Part shown: positions 63,828-64,000 of the stretch, in pieces
Layout of the letters: every line of letters begins with the position of its first letter
Numbering within the stretch: position 1 is the first letter of the stretch
Assembly: GCA_030386875.1 (NCBI GenBank)
Contig: CM059558.1
Coordinates: 372,001-436,000 of the forward strand
Source of the DNA: Morinoia aosen
Lineage: Eukaryota > Arthropoda > Malacostraca > Amphipoda > Talitridae
DNA length: 64,000 bases
Reading direction: 5' to 3'
Notes under the pieces: model-generated
The model's database searches: none
What the model was told of the DNA's origin: nothing
What the model saw: only the letters and a program-made list of their open reading frames with translations
Program-made: the position numbers and the translations under genes

Positions 63828-64000
63828 AAGAAATATTCTTAAGCAGCGCAATATAAAGAATTTAGAATTAATAAAGTAGTTAACGGTCAACGTAAATTAC
63901 CTAGTTGCGGCTACTGCTGTCCCATAAGATGGCTCAATTAGCTATTAAGGTTGAGAAGCGCGGAGTGCGGAGCAGCGCCAGCGAGATACTGAAAAAATAG
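63828..64000. other. Unassigned flank
   Basis: Flank beyond the target duplication; nothing recognised. Confidence 0.4.

Overview
The window looks like nuclear DNA of an arthropod, most likely an insect with a large, repeat-rich genome (a polyneopteran such as a cockroach or termite would fit, but the sequence does not settle it). The reasons are AT-rich non-coding DNA, a multi-exon C2H2 zinc-finger gene with GT-AG introns, tRNA-derived SINEs, and many transposon families typical of arthropods. There are no bacterial operons, rRNA genes or CRISPR arrays. Nearly all sequence outside the zinc-finger gene is transposable-element DNA in various states of decay, often nested.

Region by region. 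1-12446: a plus-strand zinc-finger gene, supported by three exons whose splice phases agree (1962-2151, 7475-7596, 11073-12263). Its introns hold a dead LINE (3775-6912), a 33-bp minisatellite, and an antisense repeat with a heat-shock-type promoter (9115-10794). 12835-22927: a complete 10.1-kb minus-strand Ty3/Gypsy element with two 174-bp LTRs (one mismatch), a 4-bp target duplication, gag, a -1 frameshift site and a broken pol. 23.3-30 kb: a possible CRE/CCAAT promoter, a 2.2-kb hAT element containing a SINE, and a PIF/Harbinger element containing a second hAT-like element. 30.6-40 kb: three LINE relics on the minus strand, cut by a 358-bp retroposon, a second heat-shock-promoter repeat, an LTR with its primer-binding site, and a SINE.

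40.1-45.2 kb: a young Penelope-like element with 356-bp inverted arms, an older Penelope relic (both carry a hammerhead-like core), and a THAP-domain pseudogene beside a Harbinger-type end. 45597-51675: a minus-strand LTR element with Gypsy-type enzymes in the order protease-integrase-RT-RNase H, the Copia-like order known from Gmr1 elements. 51.7-55.2 kb: a plus-strand LINE relic with a catalytic YADD still present. 56.3-57.3 kb: an internally deleted mariner. 57924-63819: a 5.9-kb hAT-like element with an 8-bp target duplication and GGAGTC arrays near both ends. It has no transposase that I can see, but it carries a small Tc1/mariner-type element and a 2.4-kb fold-back structure.

The only candidate host gene is the zinc-finger gene, and its last exon has a premature stop that removes two fingers. 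The observations I rate highest are the Gypsy-type element with IN ahead of RT, the pair of dispersed repeats that share a CCAAT-HSE-TATA promoter, the overlapping slippery heptamers at the gag stop, and the covarying hammerhead-like hairpins of the Penelope elements. All calls come from reading the sequence; no database search or alignment was run.
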